Assembly (NCBI RefSeq): GCF_900188205.1
Contig: NZ_FZOH01000001.1
Coordinates: 220,359 to 284,358, forward strand
Source: Geodermatophilus saharensis
GTDB lineage: Bacteria; Actinomycetota; Actinomycetes; Mycobacteriales; Geodermatophilaceae
DNA: 64,000 nt
Direction of reading: 5' to 3'
Position 1 is the stretch's first letter. Every line of letters begins with the position of its first letter. Under the pieces are notes generated by a model. That model saw only the letters and a list, made by a program, of their open reading frames with translations. It had not been told where the DNA came from and searched no databases. Of the stretch, positions 28,152 through 35,534 are shown one piece after another. Position numbers and translations under genes: made by a program.

Positions 28152-28253
28152 ATGAACGAGCGTGGTGCGAAGTGGGCCCGGGGTGCCAAGTGGGCGCGCG
28201 GTGCCAAGTGGGCGCGGGGCGCCAAGTGGGCACGTGGAGCCAAGTGGGCCTGA
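28152..28253 (+). CDS. 33-residue protein made of five RGAKWA repeats
   Basis: The product is Met-Asn-Glu followed by exactly five copies of Arg-Gly-Ala-Lys-Trp-Ala and a stop. It contains five Trp, five Lys, five Arg and one acidic residue, so it is strongly cationic and Trp-rich. GAGGAGG at 28141-28147 is one of the strongest ribosome binding sites in the window, 4 nt before the ATG. The five 18-bp DNA units differ at several positions, and all differences are synonymous third-base changes (Gly GGT/GGC/GGA, Ala GCG/GCC/GCA, Arg CGT/CGG/CGC). This argues that the peptide is under selection. A hairpin follows 9 nt after the stop. I do not recognise a family. It could be membrane-active, nucleic-acid-binding, a precursor peptide (Lys-Trp pairs) or a regulatory leader for the c-di-GMP gene downstream; no modifying enzyme is adjacent. 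Confidence 0.8.
   Translation: MNERGAKWARGAKWARGAKWARGAKWARGAKWA
28161..28250 (+). repeat. Five 18-bp tandem coding repeats (RGAKWA)
   Basis: Units start at 28161, 28179, 28197, 28215 and 28233. Positions one and two of every codon are identical in all five units; variation is confined to third positions. The array fills the whole small gene except its first three codons and stop. It is not a CRISPR: there are no spacers and the frame is kept. Confidence 0.95.
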
Positions 28254-28262
28254 CCTGTAGGT

Positions 28263-28287
28263 GACCCCGCCTCGACCGGGCGGGGTC
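28263..28287 (+). terminator. Hairpin terminator after the RGAKWA gene
   Basis: GACCCCGCC (28263-28271) pairs perfectly with GGCGGGGTC (28279-28287) around a 7-nt loop, 9 nt after the stop codon. This makes the small gene look like its own transcription unit, or attenuates read-through into the c-di-GMP gene. Confidence 0.65.
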
Positions 28288-28353
28288 CGGTCGCCCGGAT
28301 CCCCGGTCTACCCCCGACGGGGTGGTTCGGTTCTGGGGGAGCGCTCGCGCTGT

Positions 28354-28359
28354 TAGCCT
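28354..28359 (+). promoter_or_regulatory. Putative minus-10 of the GGDEF-EAL gene
   Basis: TAGCCT lies 32 nt before the GTG start, with TTCTGG 17 bp upstream as a weak minus-35 (28331-28336). It lies downstream of the hairpin, consistent with an independent promoter. Confidence 0.35.
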
Positions 28360-28391
28360 CGGCGCCGCTGTCCTCCTTCTCACAGATCCGG

Positions 28392-30938
28392 GTGACCTTG
28401 GCGAGTCGCGCGCGTGCCACGCCCCGTCGTGCCGGCGCGCTGCTCCCCCTCGGCGTGATCGCCGCGGCCGGCGTGGTCCTGGCCGCCGGGGCCGGTGTCC
28501 TCGCGTTCCCCGCGGCGCCGACCGACTTCCGGCTGGTGCCCTTCGTCCTCGTGGTGGCGGCCTTCTTCGCCACCGACATGGTCTCCCTCCACGTGGAGTT
28601 CCGGCGCCAGACGTGGGCGTGGTCGGTCAGCGAGCTCGCTCTCACGATCGCCCTCGTCGAGGTGGGTGGCGTGTGGGCCGCGGCCGCTCGGGTGGTCGGG
28701 CTCGGCGCCAGCATGGTCTACCAGCGGTACGCCGGTGCGAAGGTCGTCTACAACCTCGCCGTCGCCGTCATCGAGGTCGCCGCGGCCGTCACCGTGCTCC
28801 GGCTGCTGCCGTTCGGAGCACTGGACGACCCCCTCAGCTGGCTCAGCCTGCTCGCCGCCGTCCTGGTGGCCGACCTGGTGGGGGCCCCCCTCGTCGTCGC
28901 GGCCATCCGGCTCAGTGGCGGCAACCCCGGCCGGCGGCTCTGGAAGGAGCTGCTCCTCCCCATCGGGGTCGTCGCGCCCTTCGCCGTCTGCGTCGGGCTC
29001 GTCGCCACCCTGCTCAACGACCGCACCCACTGGGCCGTGGTCCTGATCGCACCGGCGGCCGTGGCCGTCATCCTGCTGTTCCGCCGGTTCGCCGAGGTGT
29101 CCCGCGCGGGCCAGGCCCTGGAACGCATCTACGACTTCGCCCGGCAGGTGGAGCAGATCCGGCCGGACACCGACGGCCCGCTGCAGATCGTGCAGGCGGT
29201 CAAGGAGCTGCTCAACGCCGACAAGGTCGCGCTGTGGCTGCCGCCGTACCTCGACGAGCCGCCCCGCCTGGTGGTGGCCGGTGACGGCGGGGTCACCTGG
29301 TACGACGGGCCCGCCGACCCCGAGGACGTCCTGCGCCAGCGGGCGCTGACCCCCGGCTCGGCGGAGCCGGTCCTGGTCGCCGCGGCCCGGGCCGACGCCG
29401 CCGAGGCCGCCGCCCTCGCCCGCCGCGGCGCCCAGGAGGTGCTCGGGGCCCCGGTCGCCACGGCGGCCGGCGAGCCCGGCTACCTCGAGGTCTGCGACCG
29501 CCGCAGCGACGTCGTGTCCTTCTCCGGCAGCGACCGCTCGGCGCTGGACTCGATGCTCACCCACGTCAACGCGGCCATCCGCCAGCAACAGCTGCTCACC
29601 CAGATCCGCTACGACGCCGACCACGACCGGCTGACCGGCCTGCCCAACCGGCAGCGGCTCGCCGTCGAGATCGACCAGCTGCTCGAGGCCGACCCGGTGG
29701 GCGCGCGGGCCGGGCTGGTGCTGGCCGCCCTGGGCAACCACACCGAGATCGTCGACACGCTCGGCCACGCGGCCGCCGACGAGCTCCTGCTCGTCACCGC
29801 CGGCCTGCTGCGCGAGCACGCGCCGCCGGACGCCCTCGTGGCGCGCATGGAGGGCGAGCAGTTCGCCGTCCTGCTGCCGGGGCTGTCCCTGGCCGCCACC
29901 GAGCGGGCCGCGCGCCGGCTGCGCGAGGCGGCCTCCACCCGGGCGCGCGTCGCCGGCCTGGACCTCGAGGTCACGCTGACCATCGGCGTGGTCGCCGCGC
30001 CGGTGCACGGCAGCGACTCCGGCACCCTCATGCAGCGCGCCGACGTCGCCCTGCTCGCCGCCACCGACAGCTCCGGCGTGGCCAGCTACCACCAGGTCCT
30101 CGACCAGCAGAGCCTGCGCCGCCTGCAGCTGGGCACCGAGCTGGAGCAGGCGATGGCCGACGGGCAGATCAGCGTGGTCTTCCAGCCGATCATCGACGCC
30201 CGGACCTCCGACATCGTCTCGGTGGAGACGCTGGTGCGCTGGGCCCACCCCCGGTTCGGTGCCATCCCGCCGGACGAGTTCATCCACCTCGCCGAGCAGA
30301 TCGGCCGGATCGGCCCGCTCACCGACCACGTGCTCGACCTGGCCCTGGCCCGCTGCCGCCGGTGGCTGGACCAGGACATCGGCCTGTCGGTGGCGGTCAA
30401 CCTCTCCGCGCGCTGCCTGGCCGAGCCCGACCTGGTCGAGCGGGTGCAGCGGGCGCTGCGCCGCCACGGCGTCCCGGGCGAGCTGCTCATCCTCGAGCTC
30501 ACCGAGGGCAGCGTCGTCGACGACTCGGTGCGCTCCAGCACGGTGCTGGAGGACCTGCACGCGCTGGGCCTGCGGCTGTCGATGGACGACTTCGGCACCG
30601 GCTACTCGTCGCTGTCGCAGCTGCGACAGCTGCCCATCGACGAGGTCAAGATCGACAAGTCCTTCGTGCTGGGCATGTCCACCAGCCAGGGCGAGTCGTT
30701 CATCGCCCGGTCGATCATCGAGCTCGCGCACAACCTGGGCCTGCGCGTCGTCGCCGAGGGTGTCGAGGACGAGCTCACCCGCAAGCTGCTCACCGAGATG
30801 GGCTGCGACAAGCTGCAGGGCTTCCTGGTCAGCCGGCCGCTGCCGGACGAGCGGCTGGAGAGCTGGCTGCTGGCCCGCACCGGCGTGCGCTCGGCGGCAC
30901 CGGGTGCCCAGCACCGCCGGCTGTTCGTCCGGGCCTGA
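28392..30938 (+). CDS. Membrane GAF-GGDEF-EAL cyclic-di-GMP protein (degenerate GGDEF, intact EAL)
   Basis: An 848-residue protein. Six to seven hydrophobic helices occupy residues 12-230, then a GAF-like domain (about 245-395), a GGDEF domain (about 405-570) and an EAL domain (about 580-830). The cyclase signature is E487-G-E-Q-F instead of GGDEF and the inhibitory RxxD site is absent, so cyclase activity is probably lost. The phosphodiesterase site looks complete: E612 in ETLVRW, NLSAR, ELTEG, MDDFGTGYSS, VKIDKSF, AEGVE and LQGF. I infer a membrane-anchored c-di-GMP phosphodiesterase whose GGDEF domain may sense GTP. GTG start; it follows the RGAKWA gene on the same strand. Confidence 0.92.
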   Translation: MTLASRARATPRRAGALLPLGVIAAAGVVLAAGAGVLAFPAAPTDFRLVPFVLVVAAFFATDMVSLHVEFRRQTWAWSVSELALTIALVEVGGVWAAAARVVGLGASMVYQRYAGAKVVYNLAVAVIEVAAAVTVLRLLPFGALDDPLSWLSLLAAVLVADLVGAPLVVAAIRLSGGNPGRRLWKELLLPIGVVAPFAVCVGLVATLLNDRTHWAVVLIAPAAVAVILLFRRFAEVSRAGQALERIYDFARQVEQIRPDTDGPLQIVQAVKELLNADKVALWLPPYLDEPPRLVVAGDGGVTWYDGPADPEDVLRQRALTPGSAEPVLVAAARADAAEAAALARRGAQEVLGAPVATAAGEPGYLEVCDRRSDVVSFSGSDRSALDSMLTHVNAAIRQQQLLTQIRYDADHDRLTGLPNRQRLAVEIDQLLEADPVGARAGLVLAALGNHTEIVDTLGHAAADELLLVTAGLLREHAPPDALVARMEGEQFAVLLPGLSLAATERAARRLREAASTRARVAGLDLEVTLTIGVVAAPVHGSDSGTLMQRADVALLAATDSSGVASYHQVLDQQSLRRLQLGTELEQAMADGQISVVFQPIIDARTSDIVSVETLVRWAHPRFGAIPPDEFIHLAEQIGRIGPLTDHVLDLALARCRRWLDQDIGLSVAVNLSARCLAEPDLVERVQRALRRHGVPGELLILELTEGSVVDDSVRSSTVLEDLHALGLRLSMDDFGTGYSSLSQLRQLPIDEVKIDKSFVLGMSTSQGESFIARSIIELAHNLGLRVVAEGVEDELTRKLLTEMGCDKLQGFLVSRPLPDERLESWLLARTGVRSAAPGAQHRRLFVRA

Positions 30939-30974
30939 GCCGGGGCCCCTGCGGAGGCCGCCGGAGGCATCGGG

Positions 30975-30980
30975 TACAGT
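30975..30980 (+). promoter_or_regulatory. Putative minus-10 element of the tRNA-Thr/tRNA-Met unit
   Basis: TACAGT lies 22 nt upstream of the tRNA-Thr gene and fits the TAnnnT pattern. No convincing minus-35 is seen. Confidence 0.35.
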
Positions 30981-31002
30981 TCTCTGCGGCTCCTCGGAGC
31001 AG

Positions 31003-31075
31003 GCCCCTTTAGCTCAGTCGGCAGAGCGTCTCCATGGTAAGGAGAAGGTCTACGGTTCGATTCCGTAAAGGGGCT
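31003..31075 (+). tRNA. tRNA-Thr (anticodon GGT)
   Basis: A 73-nt cloverleaf. The acceptor GCCCCTT pairs with AAGGGGC, the D arm begins AGCTCAGTCGG, the anticodon GGT is at 31036-31038 in loop ATGGTAA with stem TCTCC/GGAGA, and the T loop is TTCGATT. Position before tRNA-Met and rpmG matches the order in Mycobacterium. Confidence 0.97.
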
Positions 31076-31119
31076 CCGACCACCGGTCCAGTCGCGAGAC
31101 CGGGCCGCGCGGTCCTCCC

Positions 31120-31193
31120 GGCGGTGTAGCTCAGCCAGGCAGAGCAAGCGGCTCATAATCGCTGTGTCACCGGTTCAAATCCGGTCACCGCTA
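31120..31193 (+). tRNA. tRNA-Met (anticodon CAT, elongator type)
   Basis: A 74-nt cloverleaf. The acceptor GGCGGTG pairs with CACCGCT (first pair G-U), the anticodon CAT is at 31154-31156 in loop CTCATAA, and the T loop is TTCAAAT. It lacks the unpaired first position and the three G-C pairs of the anticodon stem of initiator tRNA, so it is an elongator. tRNA-Ile2, whose CAU is modified to lysidine, cannot be fully excluded, but the position before rpmG favours Met. Confidence 0.92.
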
Positions 31194-31297
31194 CCCCAGA
31201 CGGACCCCGGGCACCGGGGTCCGTCGCCGTGTCGGCGCCCGCCGGCACGGGCACCGGCCCGCAGCGGGCCGGTCCGCACAAGGCGAGGAGTGCCTCC

Positions 31298-31462
31298 ATG
31301 GCAGCCACCGACGTCCGTCCGAAGATCACCCTGGCCTGCCAGGAGTGCAAGAGCCGGAACTACATCACCCGCAAGAACCGGCGCAACGACCCCGACCGGC
31401 TCGAGCTGAAGAAGTTCTGCCCCCGCGACCGGCGGCACACCGTCCACCGCGAGACCCGCTGA
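31298..31462 (+). CDS. rpmG: 50S ribosomal protein L33
   Basis: L33 (54 aa) is a small protein of the large ribosomal subunit near the E site. The start ATG at 31298 gives the standard [17 protein letters not shown]. The zinc-ribbon form of L33 has two CxxC pairs; here the first is intact (C14, C17) but the second is C41-P-R-D44, so the fourth ligand is Asp. Nearby H47 and H50 could substitute. It heads a tight cluster with the hot-dog dehydratase genes. Confidence 0.95.
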   Translation: MAATDVRPKITLACQECKSRNYITRKNRRNDPDRLELKKFCPRDRRHTVHRETR

Positions 31463-31494
31463 CGCCGGTCCGCGACGGAACAGGGAGGGCGGGA

Positions 31495-31941
31495 GTGGCG
31501 CTGGACGCAGGACTGGTCGGGCGCAGCTACCCGCCCTCCGCCGTCTACGAGGTCGGCCGCGCGAAGATCGCCGAGTTCGCCGCCGCGGTCGGTGCCACCG
31601 ACCCGGCCCACACCGACCCCGCGGCCGCCCGCGCGCTCGGCCACGCCGACGTCGTCGCGCCGCCCACGTTCGCCATCGTGGTCACCCTCGGTGCGGCCGA
31701 CGTCGTCATCGCCGACCCCGACGTGGCCCTCGACTACAGCCGCGTCGTGCACGGCGAGCAGCGCTTCACCCACCACCGCCCCATCCGGGCCGGCGACCGG
31801 CTGGTCAGCACCACGACGATCGAGGCGGTGCGCACCGTGGCAGGCAACGACATGCTCACGACCCGGGTCGACGTCGCCACCGAGGACGGCGAGGCCGTCT
31901 GCACCGCCACCTCGCTGCTCGTGGCACGGGGGACGGCGTGA
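31495..31941 (+). CDS. HadA-like hot-dog dehydratase subunit
   Basis: This 148-residue protein matches the FAS1-type/MaoC N-terminal dehydratase family. It has VGRSYPPSAVYEVGRAKIAEFA at the start, the RALGHADVVAPPTFA segment, and HGEQRFTHHRPIRAGDRL. It is the counterpart of mycobacterial HadA, which pairs with HadB as a (3R)-hydroxyacyl-ACP dehydratase but lacks the catalytic Asp/His. GTG start with GGGAGG upstream; the stop overlaps the next gene. In a non-mycolate organism the substrate is probably an ordinary or storage-lipid acyl chain. Confidence 0.85.
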   Translation: MALDAGLVGRSYPPSAVYEVGRAKIAEFAAAVGATDPAHTDPAAARALGHADVVAPPTFAIVVTLGAADVVIADPDVALDYSRVVHGEQRFTHHRPIRAGDRLVSTTTIEAVRTVAGNDMLTTRVDVATEDGEAVCTATSLLVARGTA

Positions 31942-32366
31942 GCGCCCGCCTGCGCGCCGCGGACGTCGCCGTCGGCACCGAGCTCCCCGAGCGGACCCAC
32001 CGGCTGACCCGCGCGGACCTGGTCCGCTACGCCGGCGCCTCCGGTGACCTCAACCCGATCCACTGGAGCGACCGCGTCGCCACCGGCGTGGGGCTGCCCG
32101 GCGTCATCGCACACGGGATGCTCACCATGGGCCTGGCCGCCCGCACCGTCACCGACTGGGCCGGCGACCCCGCCGCCGTCGTCGAGTACCAGGTCCGCTT
32201 CGGCCGGCCGGTCGTCGTCCCCGACGACGACGCCGGCGCCGAGGTCACCGTCCGCGGGAAGGTCGGCGCCGTCCTCGACGGCGGCCGCGTCCGCGTCGAC
32301 CTCACCGTCACCAGCGGCGGCGAGAAGGTTCTCTCGCTGGCCCGCGCCACCGTCGCCCTGGCATGA
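31938..32366 (+). CDS. HadB-like MaoC dehydratase (catalytic subunit)
   Basis: 142 residues of the MaoC hot-dog fold. The hydratase motif is SGDLNPIHW (catalytic Asp and His), followed by GVIAHGMLTMGL. By analogy with HadB it dehydrates 3-hydroxyacyl thioesters together with the HadA-like partner encoded just upstream (4-nt GTGA overlap). No HadC-like third gene follows; the next gene, again with a 4-nt overlap, is an unrelated peptidase. Confidence 0.87.
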   Translation: MSARLRAADVAVGTELPERTHRLTRADLVRYAGASGDLNPIHWSDRVATGVGLPGVIAHGMLTMGLAARTVTDWAGDPAAVVEYQVRFGRPVVVPDDDAGAEVTVRGKVGAVLDGGRVRVDLTVTSGGEKVLSLARATVALA

Positions 32367-33817
32367 CGCTCCGGCGGGGGGCGCTGGCCGCCGCGGCCCT
32401 GCTGCTGTGCGGCTGCACGTCGTTCACCGACACGGTCGCCGAGCCGGAGACCGGGACCGCGCCGGGCACGCCCCCGGCGGCCACACCGTCGGACGACGCG
32501 GGCGCCGCGGAGGACGAGGACCGCTGCCCGGCCGAGCGCGCCGCCCCCGACCCCGCCCGCCCCGTCGTCGACCTCGACTTCCGGCTGTCGACCGACCTGC
32601 GCACCGTCACCGGCACCGAGACCGTCGTCTTCACCCCCGACACCGCCACCGACGAGCTGGTCTTCCGGCTGGTCCCCAACGGCCCCACCGCGGCCGGGCT
32701 CGGCAACCGGCTCACCGTCGACGACGTCCGCGGCGACGACGTCGACCAGGCCGGGTACGAGGACGCCGGCGCGGAGGGCCCCGGCGGGCTCTACGTGCTG
32801 CAGCTCGACGGCGAGCTGGCGGCCGGGGAGTCCACCGAGGTGGAGCTGGACTTCACGCTGTCGCTGGGCCAGGGCGGCTTCGAGCGGTTCGGCACGGCCG
32901 AGGGCACCGCCTGGTGGGCCAGCGGCTTCCCGCTGCTGGCCTGGGAGCCCGGGGTCGGGTGGGCCCGCGACCCGTTCGTCGGGATCCTCGGCGAGACGGC
33001 GACCAGCCCGGTCGCCGACACCACGGTCACCGTCGACGTTCCCGAGGACCTGACCGTGCTCACGACCGGCGCGCAGGAGGAGCCCTCCGCGGCCGAGGAC
33101 GGCCGGCGCACCTGGACCTCCCGCGAGCCGGTGGCCCGCGACGTCAGCGTCGCCGTCGGGCCGTTCCGCACCGCCGGCCTCACCACCGCCGGCGGGGTGG
33201 AGATCACCACCGGCGTCCTCGACGGCGCCGCCGTCGGGCCCGGCGAGCTCGCGGACTGGACCGCCGACGCCGTCACGGGGCTGGCCGACCGGTTCGGCGC
33301 CTTCCCCTACGACACGCTCACCGTGCCGCTGCTGCCCGTCGAGGGCGGCGGCATCGAGTACCCGAGCTCGATCCTCATGGCCGGCGCCGACCGCTCGGTG
33401 CTCGAGCACGAGGTCGCGCACATGTGGTTCTACGGCATGGTCGGCGGCTCGCAGTTCCGCGACCCGTGGCTGGACGAGGCCTTCGCCACCTACGCCGAGG
33501 CGGTCGACGACCAGGCGTCGCGCGAGGTCCTGGACCGGGCGCTGGCCGTCTCGGGCGACGTCGGTGCGTCGATGGGCGAGTTCGGCGGCACCGACGAGTA
33601 CTTCGCCGCCGTGTACGGCAAGGGCGCCGCCGCGCTGCTCGCCGCCCGCGACGCCGCCGGGGCCGGACCGTTCGACGCCGCGCTGCGCTGCTACGTGCAG
33701 CGCAACGCCTGGGCCATCGCCACGCCCGACGACGTCGCCGCCGCCCTCGCCGACCTGCCGGCCGCCCGCGACGTGCTCGTGGCCGCCGGTGCCCTCGACG
33801 AGGACGACACGGACTGA
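32363..33817 (+). CDS. M1-family-like zinc metallopeptidase lipoprotein
   Basis: A 484-residue protein with a signal peptide ending in the lipobox LCGC (C18). The N-terminal beta domain resembles the M1 aminopeptidase fold (VDLDFRLSTDLRTVTGTETVVF). The zinc site is H349-E350-V-A-H353 with the third ligand E372 exactly 18 residues later. The GxMEN substrate motif appears as EGGGIEYPSS, so exopeptidase activity may be altered. It is shorter than full aminopeptidase N because the C-terminal helical domain is missing. It is coupled to hadB-like (ATGA) and converges on the aminotransferase gene with a 1-nt gap. Confidence 0.85.
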   Translation: MTLRRGALAAAALLLCGCTSFTDTVAEPETGTAPGTPPAATPSDDAGAAEDEDRCPAERAAPDPARPVVDLDFRLSTDLRTVTGTETVVFTPDTATDELVFRLVPNGPTAAGLGNRLTVDDVRGDDVDQAGYEDAGAEGPGGLYVLQLDGELAAGESTEVELDFTLSLGQGGFERFGTAEGTAWWASGFPLLAWEPGVGWARDPFVGILGETATSPVADTTVTVDVPEDLTVLTTGAQEEPSAAEDGRRTWTSREPVARDVSVAVGPFRTAGLTTAGGVEITTGVLDGAAVGPGELADWTADAVTGLADRFGAFPYDTLTVPLLPVEGGGIEYPSSILMAGADRSVLEHEVAHMWFYGMVGGSQFRDPWLDEAFATYAEAVDDQASREVLDRALAVSGDVGASMGEFGGTDEYFAAVYGKGAAALLAARDAAGAGPFDAALRCYVQRNAWAIATPDDVAAALADLPAARDVLVAAGALDEDDTD

Positions 33818-33818
33818 C

Positions 33819-35054
33819 TCAGGCCAGCAGCCGCTGCAGCCGCGACACGCCCTCGACGAGGTCGTCGTCGCCGAGCGCGTAGGACATCCGCACGTAGCCG
33901 GGCGTGCCGAACGCCTCCCCGGGGACGACGGCGACCTCGGCCTCCTCCAGGACGATCTCGGCGAACTCGACGCTCGACGACGCCGTCCGCCCGTTGACCG
34001 GCCGGCCGAGCAGTCCCTTGACCGACGGGTAGACGTAGAACGCGCCCCGCGGCTCGGGGCAGGTCACGCCCGGGATCTCCCGCAGCATCGACACGATCGT
34101 CTTCCGGCGGCGGTCGAACGCCTCCCGCATCTGCGCCACCGCCGACAGGTCGCCGGTGAGCGCGGCCACCGCGGCCGCCTGGGACACGTTGGCGACGTTG
34201 GACGTCGCGTGCGACTGCAGGTTGGTCGCCGCCTTGACGACGTCGGCCGGCCCGACCATCCAGCCCACCCGCCAGCCGGTCATGGCGTAGGTCTTGGCCA
34301 CGCCGTTGACGACCACGCAGCGGTCGGCGAGCTCGGGCACCACCACCGGCATCGACGGCGCGGTGGCCCCGCCGTAGGTCAGGTGCTCGTAGATCTCGTC
34401 GGTGAGCACCCACAGCCCGGCCTCCAGCGCCCAGCGACCGATGGCCTCGACCTGGTCGGGCGGGTACACCGCGCCCGTCGGGTTGGACGGCGAGACGAAC
34501 AGCAGCACCTTGGTCCGCTCGGTGCGGGCGGCCTCGAGCTGGTCGACCGAGACCAGGTAGCCGCTGTCCTCGTCGGCGACCACCGGCACCGGCACCCCGC
34601 CGGCCAGCCGGATCGCCTCCGGGTAGGTGGTCCAGTACGGGGCGGGCACGAGCACCTCGTCGCCCGGGTCGAGCATCGCGGCGAAGGCCTCGTAGACGGC
34701 CTGCTTGCCGCCGTTGGTGACCAGCACCTGCGCGGGCGTGACGGTCAGCCCCGAGTCCCGCGCCGTCTTGGCGACGATCGCCTCCCTGAGCGCCGGGAGC
34801 CCCCCGGCCGGGGTGTAGCGGTGCATCGCCGGCTGGCGGCAGGCGGCGACGGCGGCCTCGACGACGTAGTCCGGCGTCGGGAAGTCCGGCTCGCCGGCGC
34901 CGAAGCCGATGACCGGCTTGCCCGCCGCCTTGAGCGCCTTGGCCTTGGCGTCGACCGCGAGCGTCGCGGACTCGGTGATGGCCGCGACGCGCCGCGAGAC
35001 GCGGCGGTCGGCGGGGGAGAGGGCAGCGGTCCCCGACGGGGAGGCGGCGGTCAT
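33819..35054 (-). CDS. aspC: Class I aspartate/aromatic aminotransferase
   Basis: 411 residues of fold-type I PLP enzyme. It shows [43 protein letters not shown], the [11 protein letters not shown] signature, [10 protein letters not shown], and the PLP lysine K254 in [15 protein letters not shown]. This is the prokaryotic (Thermus/Bacillus-type) aspartate aminotransferase subgroup. Upstream in-frame codons exist but the ATG at 35054 fits the family. It interrupts the ancestral rpmG-had-trpT cluster on the opposite strand. Confidence 0.93.
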   Translation of the reverse strand: MTAASPSGTAALSPADRRVSRRVAAITESATLAVDAKAKALKAAGKPVIGFGAGEPDFPTPDYVVEAAVAACRQPAMHRYTPAGGLPALREAIVAKTARDSGLTVTPAQVLVTNGGKQAVYEAFAAMLDPGDEVLVPAPYWTTYPEAIRLAGGVPVPVVADEDSGYLVSVDQLEAARTERTKVLLFVSPSNPTGAVYPPDQVEAIGRWALEAGLWVLTDEIYEHLTYGGATAPSMPVVVPELADRCVVVNGVAKTYAMTGWRVGWMVGPADVVKAATNLQSHATSNVANVSQAAAVAALTGDLSAVAQMREAFDRRRKTIVSMLREIPGVTCPEPRGAFYVYPSVKGLLGRPVNGRTASSSVEFAEIVLEEAEVAVVPGEAFGTPGYVRMSYALGDDDLVEGVSRLQRLLA

Positions 35055-35176
35055 GGCCCCATCCTGCCGGAGGAGCCGCCGTCCGGGCGGCCCGGTCGGG
35101 CATCGGTGCCACGGCCCGGAGCCCCCGTCCGGGGCGCGTCCCGGAGCGCGGTCACGGACTCCTCCCGCGGTCCCGT

Positions 35177-35182
35177 ACACTG
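35177..35182 (+). promoter_or_regulatory. Putative minus-10 element upstream of tRNA-Trp
   Basis: TACACT matches the TAnnnT pattern, 116 nt upstream of tRNA-Trp and in the spacer after the divergent aspC start. It could drive a tRNA-Trp/secE/nusG transcript. The minus-35 is not obvious. Confidence 0.35.
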
Positions 35183-35298
35183 GCAATCCTGGGGCGATCG
35201 ACCCCGCCACCGGCGTGCCCCGGGACCTCCTGGGAACGGCGCGCCGACCGGCGGGTGCGGACGCTCCGGGGCAGTCCGGGATCGCGGTCCCGGACCCG

Positions 35299-35371
35299 AG
35301 GGGTGTAGCTCAACTGGCAGAGCAGCGGTCTCCAAAACCGCAGGCTGCAGGTTCAAGTCCTGTCACCCCTG
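35299..35371 (+). tRNA. tRNA-Trp (anticodon CCA)
   Basis: A 73-nt cloverleaf. The acceptor AGGGGTG pairs with CACCCCT, the anticodon CCA is at 35332-35334 in loop CTCCAAA, the T loop is TTCAAGT, and the discriminator is G. It lies 163 nt before secE, the conserved actinobacterial position. Confidence 0.97.
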
Positions 35372-35534
35372 CCCGTGCCGCCGGTACCGCCGGCGGGCAG
35401 CACGACCCGGCACCGCCCCGTGTCCCGGCAGCGCCGGCCGCGGCCGGTGCCGCCCCGGGTACTGCACGGTCCGGGGAGCAGGACACCAGACGGCCGGAGA
35501 GCAGCGGCCACCACCACGACGCGAGCGAGGCGCA

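Noticed and set aside
28118..28714. Minus-strand open frame with HLAPRA repeats across the RGAKWA gene
   Set aside because: It is the antisense reading of the 18-bp repeats and of the start of the GGDEF-EAL gene. The plus strand has the strong ribosome binding site and the synonymous-only variation, so this frame is a shadow.
31120..31193. Initiator tRNA-fMet
   Set aside because: The first acceptor pair is formed (G-U) and the anticodon stem is AGCGG/TCGCT, lacking the three G-C pairs of initiators.
31495..32366. HadA/HadB as evidence for mycolic acid synthesis
   Set aside because: HadC and other mycolate genes are not present in the window, and HadAB-like MaoC pairs occur in actinobacteria without mycolates.
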